Below are positions 6,065 to 13,923 of a stretch of DNA of 17,732 nucleotides, piece after piece. The notes below the pieces were generated by a model that was not told the origin of the DNA, did not search any database, and saw only the letters and a list, made by a program, of their open reading frames with translations. This DNA is from DSNY01 sp016861185 (GTDB lineage Bacteria; Pseudomonadota; Gammaproteobacteria; Burkholderiales; Burkholderiaceae_F), in the NCBI GenBank assembly GCA_030263275.1, contig SZOR01000086.1, positions 1 through 17,732 of the forward strand, given 5' to 3'. A program made the translations under genes and the position numbers. Each line of letters opens with the position of its first letter. The stretch's first letter is position 1.

Positions 6065-7084
6065 GTGAGCAGGTTTCCACTCGTGCTAGTCCTTTGCCTG
6101 CCTGTCTTTGCGTTCGCACAGACCGCGACGCGGACGGATGCACCGGCGCGCGCGGCAGTCAAGACGGTTGCCGTTTCGAGCGCAGCGCAGAAGACAAAAG
6201 CCGCAACCCGGCCGACGAAAGTCAGGCCGGCCAAGCGCAAGGTCGTGCGCCGGCCCGCGATCCCGAGCGAGGGCATGCGGGCGGGACTGCACAAGGCGGA
6301 CGACCCGCTCGATCTCCGGTCCTCGGTGGCGCTGGTCGTCGATCAGGACACCGACGAGGTGCTGTTCGAAAAGAACCCGGAAGCGGTGCTGCCGATCGCG
6401 TCGATCACCAAGCTGATGACCGCGATCGTCACGCTCGATGCCGAGCTGCCGCTCGACGAGCAGTTGGTGGTGACGCGCTACGACCGCACGATCGATCGGG
6501 TCCGCTCGCGGCTGACCCCGGGCGTCAAGCTGACGCGCGCGCAGGCGCTGCAGCTCGCTTTGATGTCGTCCGAGAATCACGCGGCGCAGCTGCTTGCGCG
6601 CACCTACCCGGGCGGAGTTCCAGCCTTCGTCGAGGCGATGAACGCCAAGGCGCAGATGCTGGGCATGCACGATTCCCACTTCGCCGATCCGACCGGGCTG
6701 TCGCCCGAGAACCGCTCCAGCCCCGGCGACCTCGTGCGGCTCGTCAAGGCCGCTTACGACCATCCCGAGATCCGCGAGTACTCGACCAGCGCCGAGCTGA
6801 GCCTGCCGGTCGGCCGACGCGTCGTGCGCTATGCGAACACCAACCGGCTGATCGCGCACCCCGAGTGGGACATCGGCGTGCAGAAGACGGGCTACATCTC
6901 CGCCGCGGGCCGCTGTCTCGTGATGCAGGCGGTGATCGAAGGCAAGCGCGTCGTGATGGTGCTGCTCGACTCGGTCGGCAAGTACTCCCGGATCGGCGAC
7001 GCGCAGCGGCTGCGCCACTGGATCGCCGAACAGAAGTCGAATCCGTCCGCGGACGCAGGGGGCTCGCAGACGAAGCCGATCTGA
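6065..7084 (+). CDS. pbpG: D-alanyl-D-alanine endopeptidase (PBP7-like)
   Basis: This is a 339-aa low-molecular-weight penicillin-binding protein (peptidase S11) that cuts D-Ala cross-bridges in peptidoglycan in the periplasm. An N-terminal hydrophobic signal (PLVLVLCLPVFAFAQ, residues 5-19) is followed by an unusual low-complexity stretch rich in Ala, Lys and Arg (20-65), then the catalytic domain. The three active-site motifs are complete: S113-I-T-K116, S169-E-N171 and K274-T-G276. The lack of the C-terminal amphipathic-anchor domain of DacA/DacC points to PbpG rather than a carboxypeptidase. AGGGGAAG precedes the GTG start at 6065. The 3' end faces the IclR gene, with only 15 bases between the two stop codons. 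The basic linker may bind the wall or the anionic membrane surface, which is inferred. Confidence 0.9.
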   Translation: MSRFPLVLVLCLPVFAFAQTATRTDAPARAAVKTVAVSSAAQKTKAATRPTKVRPAKRKVVRRPAIPSEGMRAGLHKADDPLDLRSSVALVVDQDTDEVLFEKNPEAVLPIASITKLMTAIVTLDAELPLDEQLVVTRYDRTIDRVRSRLTPGVKLTRAQALQLALMSSENHAAQLLARTYPGGVPAFVEAMNAKAQMLGMHDSHFADPTGLSPENRSSPGDLVRLVKAAYDHPEIREYSTSAELSLPVGRRVVRYANTNRLIAHPEWDIGVQKTGYISAAGRCLVMQAVIEGKRVVMVLLDSVGKYSRIGDAQRLRHWIAEQKSNPSADAGGSQTKPI

Positions 7085-7099
7085 GCGCGGCGCGCGGAA

Positions 7100-7903
7100 T
7101 CAGGCCGCGGGCGCGCCCGCGTAGCCCAGCCGCGCCGAAATCCGCGCGGCCGTCGCCTGCAGGTCCTCGATCCACTCTTCCTGCAGACGCTCCGCCGGCG
7201 CGGATACCGACAATCCCGCCACCACGCGGCCCGAGTCGTCGCGGATTCCGGCCGCGATGCAACGCACCCCGAGTTCGAGTTCCTCGTTGTCGCGTGCCAC
7301 GCCGCGCGCGCGCACCAGCGACAGCTCGCGCTCGAGCCTGGGCAACTCGGTGATGCTGTTGCGCGTATGGCCGCCGAGCCCGGTGCGCGTCGCATAGGCG
7401 CGCACGAGGCGCGGGTCGTCGTAGGCGAGGAACAGCTTTCCGCTCGAGGTCAGGTGCAGCGGCGCACGACCGCCGATCGCGCGCACCACCTGCATGCCCG
7501 AGCGCTCGGAGTACGAGCGCTCGATATAAACGATCTCGTCGCCCTGGCGCACCGACAGGTTCACGGTCTGTCCGGTCTTGCGATGCAGTTCCCGCATCGG
7601 CTCGAGCGCCGCCTCGCGCACCGAAAGCCGCGCCTTCACGAGGTTGCCGAGTTCGAGCAAGCGCATGCCGAGCCGGTACGTGCCCGGGGCTTCGCCGCGA
7701 TCGACGAATCGGCCGAGCACCATGTCGTTTAAGATCCGGTGCGCCGTCGACGGATGCAGCGCGGTCGCGCGCGCCAGCTCCTTCAGGCTCACCGGATCGG
7801 CGTGCGCGGCCAGCGCATCGAGCAGCTTCATCATTCGCTCGATGACTTGGATCGCGGTTTTTTCGCGCGGCGTGGGTGGCGGCTCGGCTGGGCGAGGGGA
7901 CAT
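7100..7903 (-). CDS. IclR-family transcriptional regulator
   Basis: This is a 267-aa DNA-binding regulator. A winged helix-turn-helix occupies about residues 15-78 (helix AIQVIERMMKLLDAL, recognition region LKELARATALHPSTAHRILNDM), followed by an effector-binding domain with the family signature near residues 195-240 (RGVARDNEELELGVRCIAAGIRDD-like, then GLSVSAP). The ATG at 7903 has no clear Shine-Dalgarno sequence, but starting later would cut the first DNA-binding helix. It is divergent from lutA-lutB with a 154-base shared gap containing repeats of the kind a dimeric regulator could bind. Control of the lactate genes is therefore a reasonable inference, although the better-known lut regulators belong to the GntR family. 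The effector is unknown. Confidence 0.92.
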   Translation of the reverse strand: MSPRPAEPPPTPREKTAIQVIERMMKLLDALAAHADPVSLKELARATALHPSTAHRILNDMVLGRFVDRGEAPGTYRLGMRLLELGNLVKARLSVREAALEPMRELHRKTGQTVNLSVRQGDEIVYIERSYSERSGMQVVRAIGGRAPLHLTSSGKLFLAYDDPRLVRAYATRTGLGGHTRNSITELPRLERELSLVRARGVARDNEELELGVRCIAAGIRDDSGRVVAGLSVSAPAERLQEEWIEDLQATAARISARLGYAGAPAA

Positions 7904-7915
7904 GGTGCGACGCAG

Positions 7916-7961
7916 AATACCAATACCAGCGCCTTATATCACGATACGAAAAGCCCGTCGA
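7916..7961 (-). promoter_or_regulatory. Possible iclR promoter with tandem GGTATT downstream
   Basis: On the minus strand a TCGACG -35-like box (7961-7956), a 17-base spacer and TATAAG (7938-7933, five of six matches) form a plausible sigma-70 promoter. Between it and the iclR start codon the hexamer GGTATT occurs twice in direct succession (7927-7922 and 7921-7916), in a position suited to autorepression. Confidence 0.35.
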
Positions 7962-8001
7962 CCCGCGCCGGATCTGGATTTGTGTGCTGGCGATGGGCAA
8001 A

Positions 8002-8030
8002 GTTGCGCAAGCATCGGACTGTTGCGAAGC
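8002..8030 (+). promoter_or_regulatory. Direct repeat upstream of lutA, candidate regulator sites
   Basis: GTTGCGCAAGC (8002-8012) and GTTGCGAAGC (8021-8030) are the same word apart from one missing base, with starts 19 bases apart, close to two helical turns. The first contains the perfect palindrome TTGCGCAA. They lie 28-56 bases before the lutA ATG, where a divergent IclR-type regulator could bind as a dimer of dimers. I found no convincing -35/-10 pair for lutA. Confidence 0.4.
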
Positions 8031-8057
8031 AGCATCTCCGATTGACGTGAGTTCCCC

Positions 8058-8783
8058 ATGCGCGTCGGCCTGTTCGTCACCTGCCTTGTCGATCTCGTAC
8101 GGCCGGAGATCGGTTTTTCAGCGCTGAAGCTGCTCGAACAGGCCGGCTGCAAGGTCGAAGTCCCCGAGTCGCAGACCTGCTGCGGTCAGCCGGCGTACAA
8201 CAGCGGCGATGCCGCGACGGCGCGTGCGCTCGCCGAACGCGTGCTGCGCGACTTCGAAGGCTTCGATTACGTCGTCGTGCCGTCGGGTTCGTGCGGCGGC
8301 CAGATCGCGACCCATTACGTCGATCTGTTCCGCGACGATCCGGACCTGAAGGCGCGCGCCGACGCGCTGGCGGCGAAGACCTACGAGCTGACCGATTTTC
8401 TTGTCAACGTCGCGCGCATCGATCGGCTGTCGTCGGACTTCCGCGGCACCGTCACCTATCACGACTCGTGCAGCGGGCTGCGCGAGCTCGGCGTAGCGGC
8501 GCAGCCGCGGGAACTGCTGGCGAAGGTGCCCGGCGCGAAGCTCGTCGAGATGAAGGATTGCCGCAACTGCTGCGGCTTCGGCGGCACGTTCTCGTTGAAA
8601 TACGGCGAGATCTCGGCGGCGATCGTCGACGAGAAGTGCCGCAACGTCCGCGCGACCGGCGCGGATGCGGTCGTGCTCGGCGACCTGGGTTGCATGCTGA
8701 ACATCGAGGGCCGGCTGCGCCGCATCGGCGACGAGCGCACGCGTGTCCTGCACGTCGCGCAGGTGCTGGCGGGGGACGCGTGA
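8058..8783 (+). CDS. lutA: L-lactate utilisation Fe-S protein LutA (YkgE-like)
   Basis: This is a 241-aa (Fe-S)-binding oxidoreductase subunit with two CCG domains, part of the LutABC complex that oxidises L-lactate to pyruvate. The first domain has Cys9, Cys41-Cys42-Gly43 and Cys79 (SGSCGG); the second has Cys138 (YHDSCSGLRELG), Cys171-Cys172-Gly173 (RNCCGFGGTFS) and Cys212. All cysteines expected for the two clusters are visible and the length matches LutA/YkgE (about 240 aa). There is only a weak GTGAG-type binding site before the ATG. The stop codon overlaps the lutB start (TGATG), so the two are translationally coupled. Glycolate-oxidase and heterodisulfide-reductase subunits share the CCG domain, but size and partner fit Lut best. 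Confidence 0.9.
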   Translation: MRVGLFVTCLVDLVRPEIGFSALKLLEQAGCKVEVPESQTCCGQPAYNSGDAATARALAERVLRDFEGFDYVVVPSGSCGGQIATHYVDLFRDDPDLKARADALAAKTYELTDFLVNVARIDRLSSDFRGTVTYHDSCSGLRELGVAAQPRELLAKVPGAKLVEMKDCRNCCGFGGTFSLKYGEISAAIVDEKCRNVRATGADAVVLGDLGCMLNIEGRLRRIGDERTRVLHVAQVLAGDA

Positions 8784-10195
8784 TGCAGGTGCAGTCGATG
8801 CACTTCAAGTCGCGCGCGGCGATGAAACTCGCCGACGCGCGGCTGCAGAAGAATCTGACCAAGCTGGCCGACAAGTTCGTCACCGCGCGCGCCCGCGCGC
8901 TTGCCGAGCTGGACGACTTCGAGGGAACGCGCACGGCGGCGGTCGAGCGGCGCAACCGCGCGCTCGCCGCGCTCGACGTCTGGCTCGAGATCTTCGAGCG
9001 CAACGCCACCGCACGCGGCGCGACCGTGCTGTACGCCGAGACGCGCGAGGAGGCGGCGCGGCTCGTCGTCGACATCGCGCGCAAGCATGGCGCGCGCAAG
9101 GTCACGAAGTCGAAGTCGATGGTGTCGGAAGAGATCGGCCTCAACCGCGCGTTCGCCGCCGCGGGCATCCAGCCGGTCGAAACCGATCTCGGCGAATACA
9201 TCCTGCAGATCAACGACAACGAGGCGCCGTCGCACATCATCGCGCCCGTCATCCACAAGGACAAGGAAGAGATCGCCGATCTCTTCGCGCGCACGCACCG
9301 CACGGCGCGCAAGGACGAGATCACCGCGCTCGCGCGCGAAGCGCGCCAGGTGCTGCGTGGCCACTTCCTCACTTCGGACCTGGGCATCTCCGGCGGCAAC
9401 TTCCTCGTCGCCGAGACCGGTTCGGTGGCGCTCGTGACCAACGAGGGCAACGAAGGCATGTGCACGATCGTGCCGCGCGTTCACGTCGTACTGACCGGCA
9501 TCGAGAAGGTGCTGCCCACGCTCGAGGACTTGGCCACATTGCTGCGGCTGCTGCCGCGCTCCGCCACCGGTCAATCGATCACGAACTACGTGTCGCTGCT
9601 AACGGGGACGCGCGCCGCCGGCGAGCCGGACGGGCCCGAGCACATGTACTACGTGCTGGTCGACGGCGGTCGCACGGGACTCGTCGGCGGCGAGTTCCAG
9701 GACATGCTCCGCTGCATCCGCTGCGGCGCCTGCATGAACCACTGCCCCGTGTACCAGAAGATCGGCGGACACGCGTACGGCTGGGTCTATCCGGGGCCGA
9801 TGGGCTCGGTGCTGACGCCGAGCTACGTCGGCCTCGAGAACGCGCTCGATCTGCCGCAGGCCGCCACGCTGTGCGGCGAGTGCCAGGTCGTCTGTCCGGT
9901 GAAGATCCCGCTGCCGGACCTGCTGCGCAAGCTGCGCGAAAAGCAGTTCGAGCGCGGACTGCGGCCGTGGTACGAACGCGTCGCGCTGACGGCGTGGGGC
10001 TACGCGGCGCGCCGCCCGTCGCTGTATCGCGCGGGCAGCCGCATCGCGGCGCGCGTGCTCGCGTGGATGGGCGGCGAACGGCGCCGCATCCGCACGCTGC
10101 CGTTCGCGTCCGGCTGGACCGATCACCGCGACTTTCCCGCGCCGAGCGGCAAGACCTTCCACGAGCTGTATCGCGCGCGGCGCGGCGCGCGCTGA
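8783..10195 (+). CDS. lutB: L-lactate utilisation Fe-S protein LutB (YkgF-like)
   Basis: This is a 470-aa iron-sulfur protein of the lactate oxidation complex. The N-terminal two-thirds form the LUD domain (KHGARKVTKSKSMVSEEIGLN at about 101-121, then ISGGNFLVAETGSVALVTNEGN at about 202-223), and the C-terminal part carries two [4Fe-4S] sites: CIRCGACMNHCP (Cys311, 314, 317, 321) and CGECQVVCP (Cys364, 367, 371). A basic C-terminal tail follows. The ATG at 8783 shares its first base with the lutA stop and has GGGGGACGCG before it. A longer reading frame begins inside lutA and is rejected. The third subunit, LutC, would normally come next, but lutB instead ends three bases from the stop codon of a convergent gene. 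The protein itself appears complete. Confidence 0.92.
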   Translation: MQVQSMHFKSRAAMKLADARLQKNLTKLADKFVTARARALAELDDFEGTRTAAVERRNRALAALDVWLEIFERNATARGATVLYAETREEAARLVVDIARKHGARKVTKSKSMVSEEIGLNRAFAAAGIQPVETDLGEYILQINDNEAPSHIIAPVIHKDKEEIADLFARTHRTARKDEITALAREARQVLRGHFLTSDLGISGGNFLVAETGSVALVTNEGNEGMCTIVPRVHVVLTGIEKVLPTLEDLATLLRLLPRSATGQSITNYVSLLTGTRAAGEPDGPEHMYYVLVDGGRTGLVGGEFQDMLRCIRCGACMNHCPVYQKIGGHAYGWVYPGPMGSVLTPSYVGLENALDLPQAATLCGECQVVCPVKIPLPDLLRKLREKQFERGLRPWYERVALTAWGYAARRPSLYRAGSRIAARVLAWMGGERRRIRTLPFASGWTDHRDFPAPSGKTFHELYRARRGAR

Positions 10196-10198
10196 GCG

Positions 10199-12199
10199 CT
10201 ACTGGGAAAGCGCCTCGGCGACCAGCTCGGCGATGTCCTTGTTCTGGATCTCGCTTTCGCGGCCGAGCTGTGCGAGCCCGTCCTTGATCATCGTCGCGCA
10301 GTAGGGGCAGGCGGTCGCGATCAGGCGCGGCGAGTGCGGCAGCGCCTGCTCGACGCGCGTCACGTTGATCCGTTTGCCGATGCGCTCTTCCATCCAGAAG
10401 CGCGCGCCGCCCGCGCCGCAGCACATCGCTTTTTCGCGGTTCAGCTCGAACTCCAGCGGACGGTCGACCGTGACCGCGGCGAGCGCGCGGCGCGGCGCTT
10501 CGTACTCTCCGTTGTGGCGGCCGAGATAACAGGGCTCGTGGAAGATCACGCGCTCGAAGGCGCGCGACGGCTCGATGCGCATGCTGCGGATCAGCTCGTC
10601 GATCAGTTGCGTGTGGTGGACGACCTCGTAACGCCCGCCGAACTCCGGATACTCGTTCTTCAGCGAGTTGAACGCATGTGGATCGCAGGTGACGATCCGC
10701 GTGACGTTCATCCCGTTCAGCGTTTCGACGAGTCCCTTGGCGAGGGTCTGGAACAGCATCTCGTTGCCGGCGCGGCGCACGCATTCGCCGGTCGAACCCT
10801 CGCGCGGGCCGAGGATGGCGAAGCGCACGCCGGCGGCGCGCAGGATCTTGACGAATGCGCGCGCGACCTTCTGACTGCGATCGTCGAACGACTGCGCCGA
10901 GCCGACGTAGAACAGATAGTCGATTCCCTTCGCCTGCTCGGGGGATGTCAGCAGCGGAACGTCGAGCGCTTTGGCCCAGTCCGCGCGCGTGTCCGCCGGC
11001 AGGCCCCAGGGGTTGCTTTGGCTTTCGTAGTTGTCGAAGACCGTTTTCAGCTCGGCCGGAAAGTTGCCTTCCATCAGCACCTGGTGCTGCCGCATCCGGA
11101 AGAACTTGCCCAGATGTTCGAGCTCGATCGGGCAGGCGTGCTCGCAATAGCCGCAGGTCGTGCAGGCCCACAGCGCGTCCTCCGGGATCGCATGGCCGAC
11201 GAGCGGCGGCAGCTCGGCGTCCTTGCGTGCGACGACCGCCTCGCGATGCGCGAGCAGGTGGCGCTTGACGCCGTCGTGCACCCATTTCAACGCGAGCGGC
11301 TTGCCCGTCAGAAACGTCGGGCAGGCGTCCTTGCAGCGGCCGCATTCGGTGCAGGTGAACGCGTCGAACGCGTCCTTCCACACGAGATCGGCGGCAGTGC
11401 GTACGCCGATCTTCATTTCGCCGGCGTCGTCCTCGCTCATGATGCGTTCGAGGTCGAGCGAAGGCACGCGATTCAGCGGCGTGTCGCGCGCGAAGAACAG
11501 CGCGGGCAGCGCGGTGACGATATGGAAGTGTTCGCCGACCGGCAGCAGTACGAGGAAGCTGAACACCGTGAGGATCTGGATCCAGTAGCTCGCGTGGTAG
11601 CCGGCGGTCAGGGTCTCGGGCGAAAGGCCCGACAGCGCCGTCGCGACGAGCGAGCCGAACACCGCGAACGCGCGCTCGTGCGCGATGCCGGCGTCGGTGT
11701 CGGCGAGCAGCGCGAACTTGAAGCCGTCGTACAGGAAGTCGGTCACCATGATCGCGAGGATCAGCGCCAGCACCAGGATCGCTTCGCGGTTCGGTTCGAG
11801 CCGCTTGGGCTTCAGCACGAAACGGCGCCAGAACGCATACAGCACGGCGGCCGTGACGGCCGCCTCGACAAGATCCTTGAACGCGGCGTAGATGCCGCCG
11901 AGCACGCCGGAGAAGACGAAACCCGCGTCGTAGCCGATGACCAGCAACTGCAGCTTGCGCACCAGCAGCGCCACGAAGCCGAGGAAGATCACCGTGTGCA
12001 TGATCCCCGGCTTCCACTCGCCGGCGATCATGCGCGACTGCAGGAAGCCCAGCCGCAGCACCTTGCCGAGTCGCCCGGTCGGACGGTCCCAGCGCACTTC
12101 AGGCTGCAGCGCGGCGACGATCGCGAGCTTGCGCCACGCGAGCCAGAAAAAGCCCGCGAAGCCCGCGAGCATCACCAGGGTGATCGCTAGCGGACCCAC
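10199..12199 (-). CDS. Membrane-anchored Fe-S oxidoreductase, EtfD/HdrD-like
   Basis: This 666-aa inner-membrane protein probably passes electrons from a soluble donor (an electron transfer flavoprotein or acyl-CoA oxidation) to quinone. The N-terminal 235 residues contain several hydrophobic helices like the NarI cytochrome-b subunit (near 5-23, 68-90, 110-126, 140-160, 205-225). Two [4Fe-4S] motifs follow, Cys283/286/289/293 (CTECGRCKDACP) and Cys346/349/352/356 (CTTCGYCEHACP). Then come two CCG-type domains. The second is intact (Cys557, Cys593-Cys594-Gly595, Cys631 and Cys634). The first lacks the usual cysteines: YVGSAQSF, GSTGECVRR and TCDPHAFN appear where related proteins carry GC, CTGD and CPHC. 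GTG at 12199 is preferred because GAAGG precedes it; the long open frame upstream is a shadow of thpR and pyrD. It ends the aat operon and meets lutB tail to tail. The exact donor is not known. Confidence 0.85.
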   Translation of the reverse strand: MGPLAITLVMLAGFAGFFWLAWRKLAIVAALQPEVRWDRPTGRLGKVLRLGFLQSRMIAGEWKPGIMHTVIFLGFVALLVRKLQLLVIGYDAGFVFSGVLGGIYAAFKDLVEAAVTAAVLYAFWRRFVLKPKRLEPNREAILVLALILAIMVTDFLYDGFKFALLADTDAGIAHERAFAVFGSLVATALSGLSPETLTAGYHASYWIQILTVFSFLVLLPVGEHFHIVTALPALFFARDTPLNRVPSLDLERIMSEDDAGEMKIGVRTAADLVWKDAFDAFTCTECGRCKDACPTFLTGKPLALKWVHDGVKRHLLAHREAVVARKDAELPPLVGHAIPEDALWACTTCGYCEHACPIELEHLGKFFRMRQHQVLMEGNFPAELKTVFDNYESQSNPWGLPADTRADWAKALDVPLLTSPEQAKGIDYLFYVGSAQSFDDRSQKVARAFVKILRAAGVRFAILGPREGSTGECVRRAGNEMLFQTLAKGLVETLNGMNVTRIVTCDPHAFNSLKNEYPEFGGRYEVVHHTQLIDELIRSMRIEPSRAFERVIFHEPCYLGRHNGEYEAPRRALAAVTVDRPLEFELNREKAMCCGAGGARFWMEERIGKRINVTRVEQALPHSPRLIATACPYCATMIKDGLAQLGRESEIQNKDIAELVAEALSQ

Positions 12200-12213
12200 G
12201 TCGTGCCTTCGTC

Positions 12214-12265
12214 GCGGGTTTTCCGCGCGACCCGCCTCGCATTTCGCGCCGTGCGCATGGCGCGA
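12214..12265. repeat. Two inverted repeats between thpR and the Fe-S gene
   Basis: The 74-base gap holds a perfect 7-bp inverted repeat (TCGCGCC 12244-12250, GGCGCGA 12259-12265, 8-base loop) and a 6-bp one (GCGGGT 12214-12219, ACCCGC 12230-12235, 10-base loop). Neither is followed by a T tract in the operon direction. They may give partial termination or processing that sets a different expression level for the last gene. Confidence 0.35.
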
Positions 12266-12273
12266 GGATCGGT

Positions 12274-12858
12274 TCAGGCGTCGCGCTTCGTCAACGGCCG
12301 ATTCGCCAAGGTTTGATCCGCGCCAAAGTCGGCGTCCTCGGTGACCGCCGGCACAAAGCGCTCGTAGCGCAGCCGCCCTTCGCGCTGGGCTGACTGCAGC
12401 AGTTGCGGGCGATCCGCCCGCCAGACGACCGGCGGCGCGATCGGCGCTGCGGCGCGCCATGCGTCGTCGCGCGTCAGATCGCGCAGCAGCGTCACGTGCG
12501 CGACGAAGGGCTTGCGGTCGTACCGGACACGCAGTTCGTCGAGCAATGCCCGGACCCGCTGCGCGAGCGCCGCGAGCGGCGCACAGTCGGGCCCGGCCGC
12601 CCACAACACGCGCGCGCGGTCGAACGCGCCGACGGCATCGAGCGTCCACCCGAACGACTCGAAAGGCAACGCGTCGAGCACGGCGGCCACCTTCGCCGCG
12701 CGCGTTTCGTCGAGCTCGCCGATGAACGCGAGCGTCAGATGCAGGTTGTCGGCGCGCATCGCGCGCGCCCGCGGAAAGCGCCGCTGCTGCTCGCGCGCAA
12801 CGGCGGCAAGCCGCTCGCGTGCCGCGTCGTCCGGCCAGAGCGCGACGAAGCAGCGCAT
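12274..12858 (-). CDS. thpR: RNA 2',3'-cyclic phosphodiesterase (2H/ThpR family)
   Basis: This is a 194-aa member of the 2H phosphoesterase superfamily, which opens 2',3'-cyclic phosphate ends on RNA and was first described as a 2'-5' RNA ligase. The two catalytic HxTx motifs are present: His40-Leu-Thr42 in NLHLTLAFIG and His121-Val-Thr123 in FVAHVTLLRD. The N-terminus MRCFVALWPDD and the LYERFVP-like C-terminal segment (LRYERFVPAV, about 163-172) are typical, and family length is 175-200 aa. The ATG lies 6 bases after the pyrD stop, so it is almost certainly cotranscribed with pyrD; no functional link with pyrimidine synthesis is known to me. Confidence 0.9.
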   Translation of the reverse strand: MRCFVALWPDDAARERLAAVAREQQRRFPRARAMRADNLHLTLAFIGELDETRAAKVAAVLDALPFESFGWTLDAVGAFDRARVLWAAGPDCAPLAALAQRVRALLDELRVRYDRKPFVAHVTLLRDLTRDDAWRAAAPIAPPVVWRADRPQLLQSAQREGRLRYERFVPAVTEDADFGADQTLANRPLTKRDA

Positions 12859-12864
12859 GACCCG

Positions 12865-13914
12865 TCAGCGTCGCCGCACGAGCAGCGCGCGGCGGCATTC
12901 GGCGACGAGCGCCGGACCGCGATAGATGAGGCCGGTGTAGATCTGCACGAGCGTTGCGCCGGCTTCGACCTTGGCCACGGCGTCCGCGCCGCTCAGGATG
13001 CCGCCGACGGCGACGATCGGCAGCGCCCCCTTCAGATGCGCGGCGAGGGTGCGCACGACTTCGGTCGAGCGCTCGAACAGCGGTGCGCCGGACAGCCCGC
13101 CGGCTTCTTCGGCGTGCGGAAGCCCCGCCACGCGGTCGCGCGCGATCGTCGTGTTGGTCGCGATCACCGCGTCCATGCCGTGCGCGACGAGCGCGTCGGC
13201 CACGCGCGGTAGATCCGCATCGTCCAGATCGGGCGCGATCTTCACCGCGATCGGTACGCGCTTGCCGTGTCGGTCCGCGAGCCGCGCGCGCTCGACCGCC
13301 AGTCCGCGCAGCAGCGCGTCGAGCTCGGAGCCGCCCTGCAGCGAGCGCAGGTTCTTCGTGTTCGGCGAAGAGATGTTGATCGCGACGTAGCCCGCCCGCT
13401 CGACGAGCAGCGGATACACCGCGCGCAGTCCGAGCACGTAGTCGTCGAGGGCGTTCTCGATCGGCGTGGCGGCATTCTTTCCGAGGTTCAGTCCGAGTAC
13501 GCCGCCGGCCGCGGAGAACGTTCGACTCGCCGCGACGTTGGCGACGAAGCGCTCGAGCCCCTCGTTGTTGAACCCCATCCGGTTGATCAGCGCCGCGGCC
13601 TTCGGCAGCCGGAACAGCCGCGGTTTCGGGTTGCCGGGTTGCGGCAGAGGCGTCACCGTGCCGACTTCGATGAAGCCGAAGCCGAGGTCGCCGAGCGCGT
13701 CGATGTAGGCGGCGTTCTTGTCGAGTCCGGCTGCGAGCCCCACGGGGTTGGGGAAGCGCAAGCTCATCGCGTCGACCGGATCGGCCGGTACGTGCGGGCG
13801 TGCCAGCTTCGTCAGCCCGAGCGCATGCACGCGCGCCAGGCCGCCGAAAGCGAGATCGTGAGCGGTTTCCGGGTCGAGGGCGAAGAAGAACGGGCGGGCG
13901 AGGTCGTAGAGCAC
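12865..13914 (-). CDS. pyrD: Dihydroorotate dehydrogenase (quinone), class 2
   Basis: This is a 349-aa membrane-associated FMN enzyme that oxidises dihydroorotate to orotate with ubiquinone, the fourth step of pyrimidine synthesis. The N-terminal helix MLYDLARPFFFALDPETAH is the class 2 membrane/quinone-binding extension. Further motifs are GLAAGLDKN (59-67), NRMGFNNEG (111-119), the active-site loop NISSPNTKNLR with catalytic Ser183 (180-190), KIAPDLDD, TNTTI, GGLSGAPL, and the phosphate-binding VAVGGI with LVQIYTGLIYRGP. Length fits E. coli PyrD (336 aa). The start is GTG at 13914, 9 bases after the bpt stop. There is no clear Shine-Dalgarno sequence. A TAGAAT hexamer overlapping the bpt stop could be a -10 box of an internal promoter, but it lacks a -35. 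Confidence 0.95.
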   Translation of the reverse strand: MLYDLARPFFFALDPETAHDLAFGGLARVHALGLTKLARPHVPADPVDAMSLRFPNPVGLAAGLDKNAAYIDALGDLGFGFIEVGTVTPLPQPGNPKPRLFRLPKAAALINRMGFNNEGLERFVANVAASRTFSAAGGVLGLNLGKNAATPIENALDDYVLGLRAVYPLLVERAGYVAINISSPNTKNLRSLQGGSELDALLRGLAVERARLADRHGKRVPIAVKIAPDLDDADLPRVADALVAHGMDAVIATNTTIARDRVAGLPHAEEAGGLSGAPLFERSTEVVRTLAAHLKGALPIVAVGGILSGADAVAKVEAGATLVQIYTGLIYRGPALVAECRRALLVRRR

Positions 13915-13923
13915 GCCGCAATT

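Noticed and set aside
10334..12190. Long plus-strand open frame opposite the Fe-S gene
   Set aside because: It is Arg/Glu/Ala-rich with no recognisable motif, a typical shadow in GC-rich DNA, whereas the minus strand encodes clear cysteine motifs throughout.
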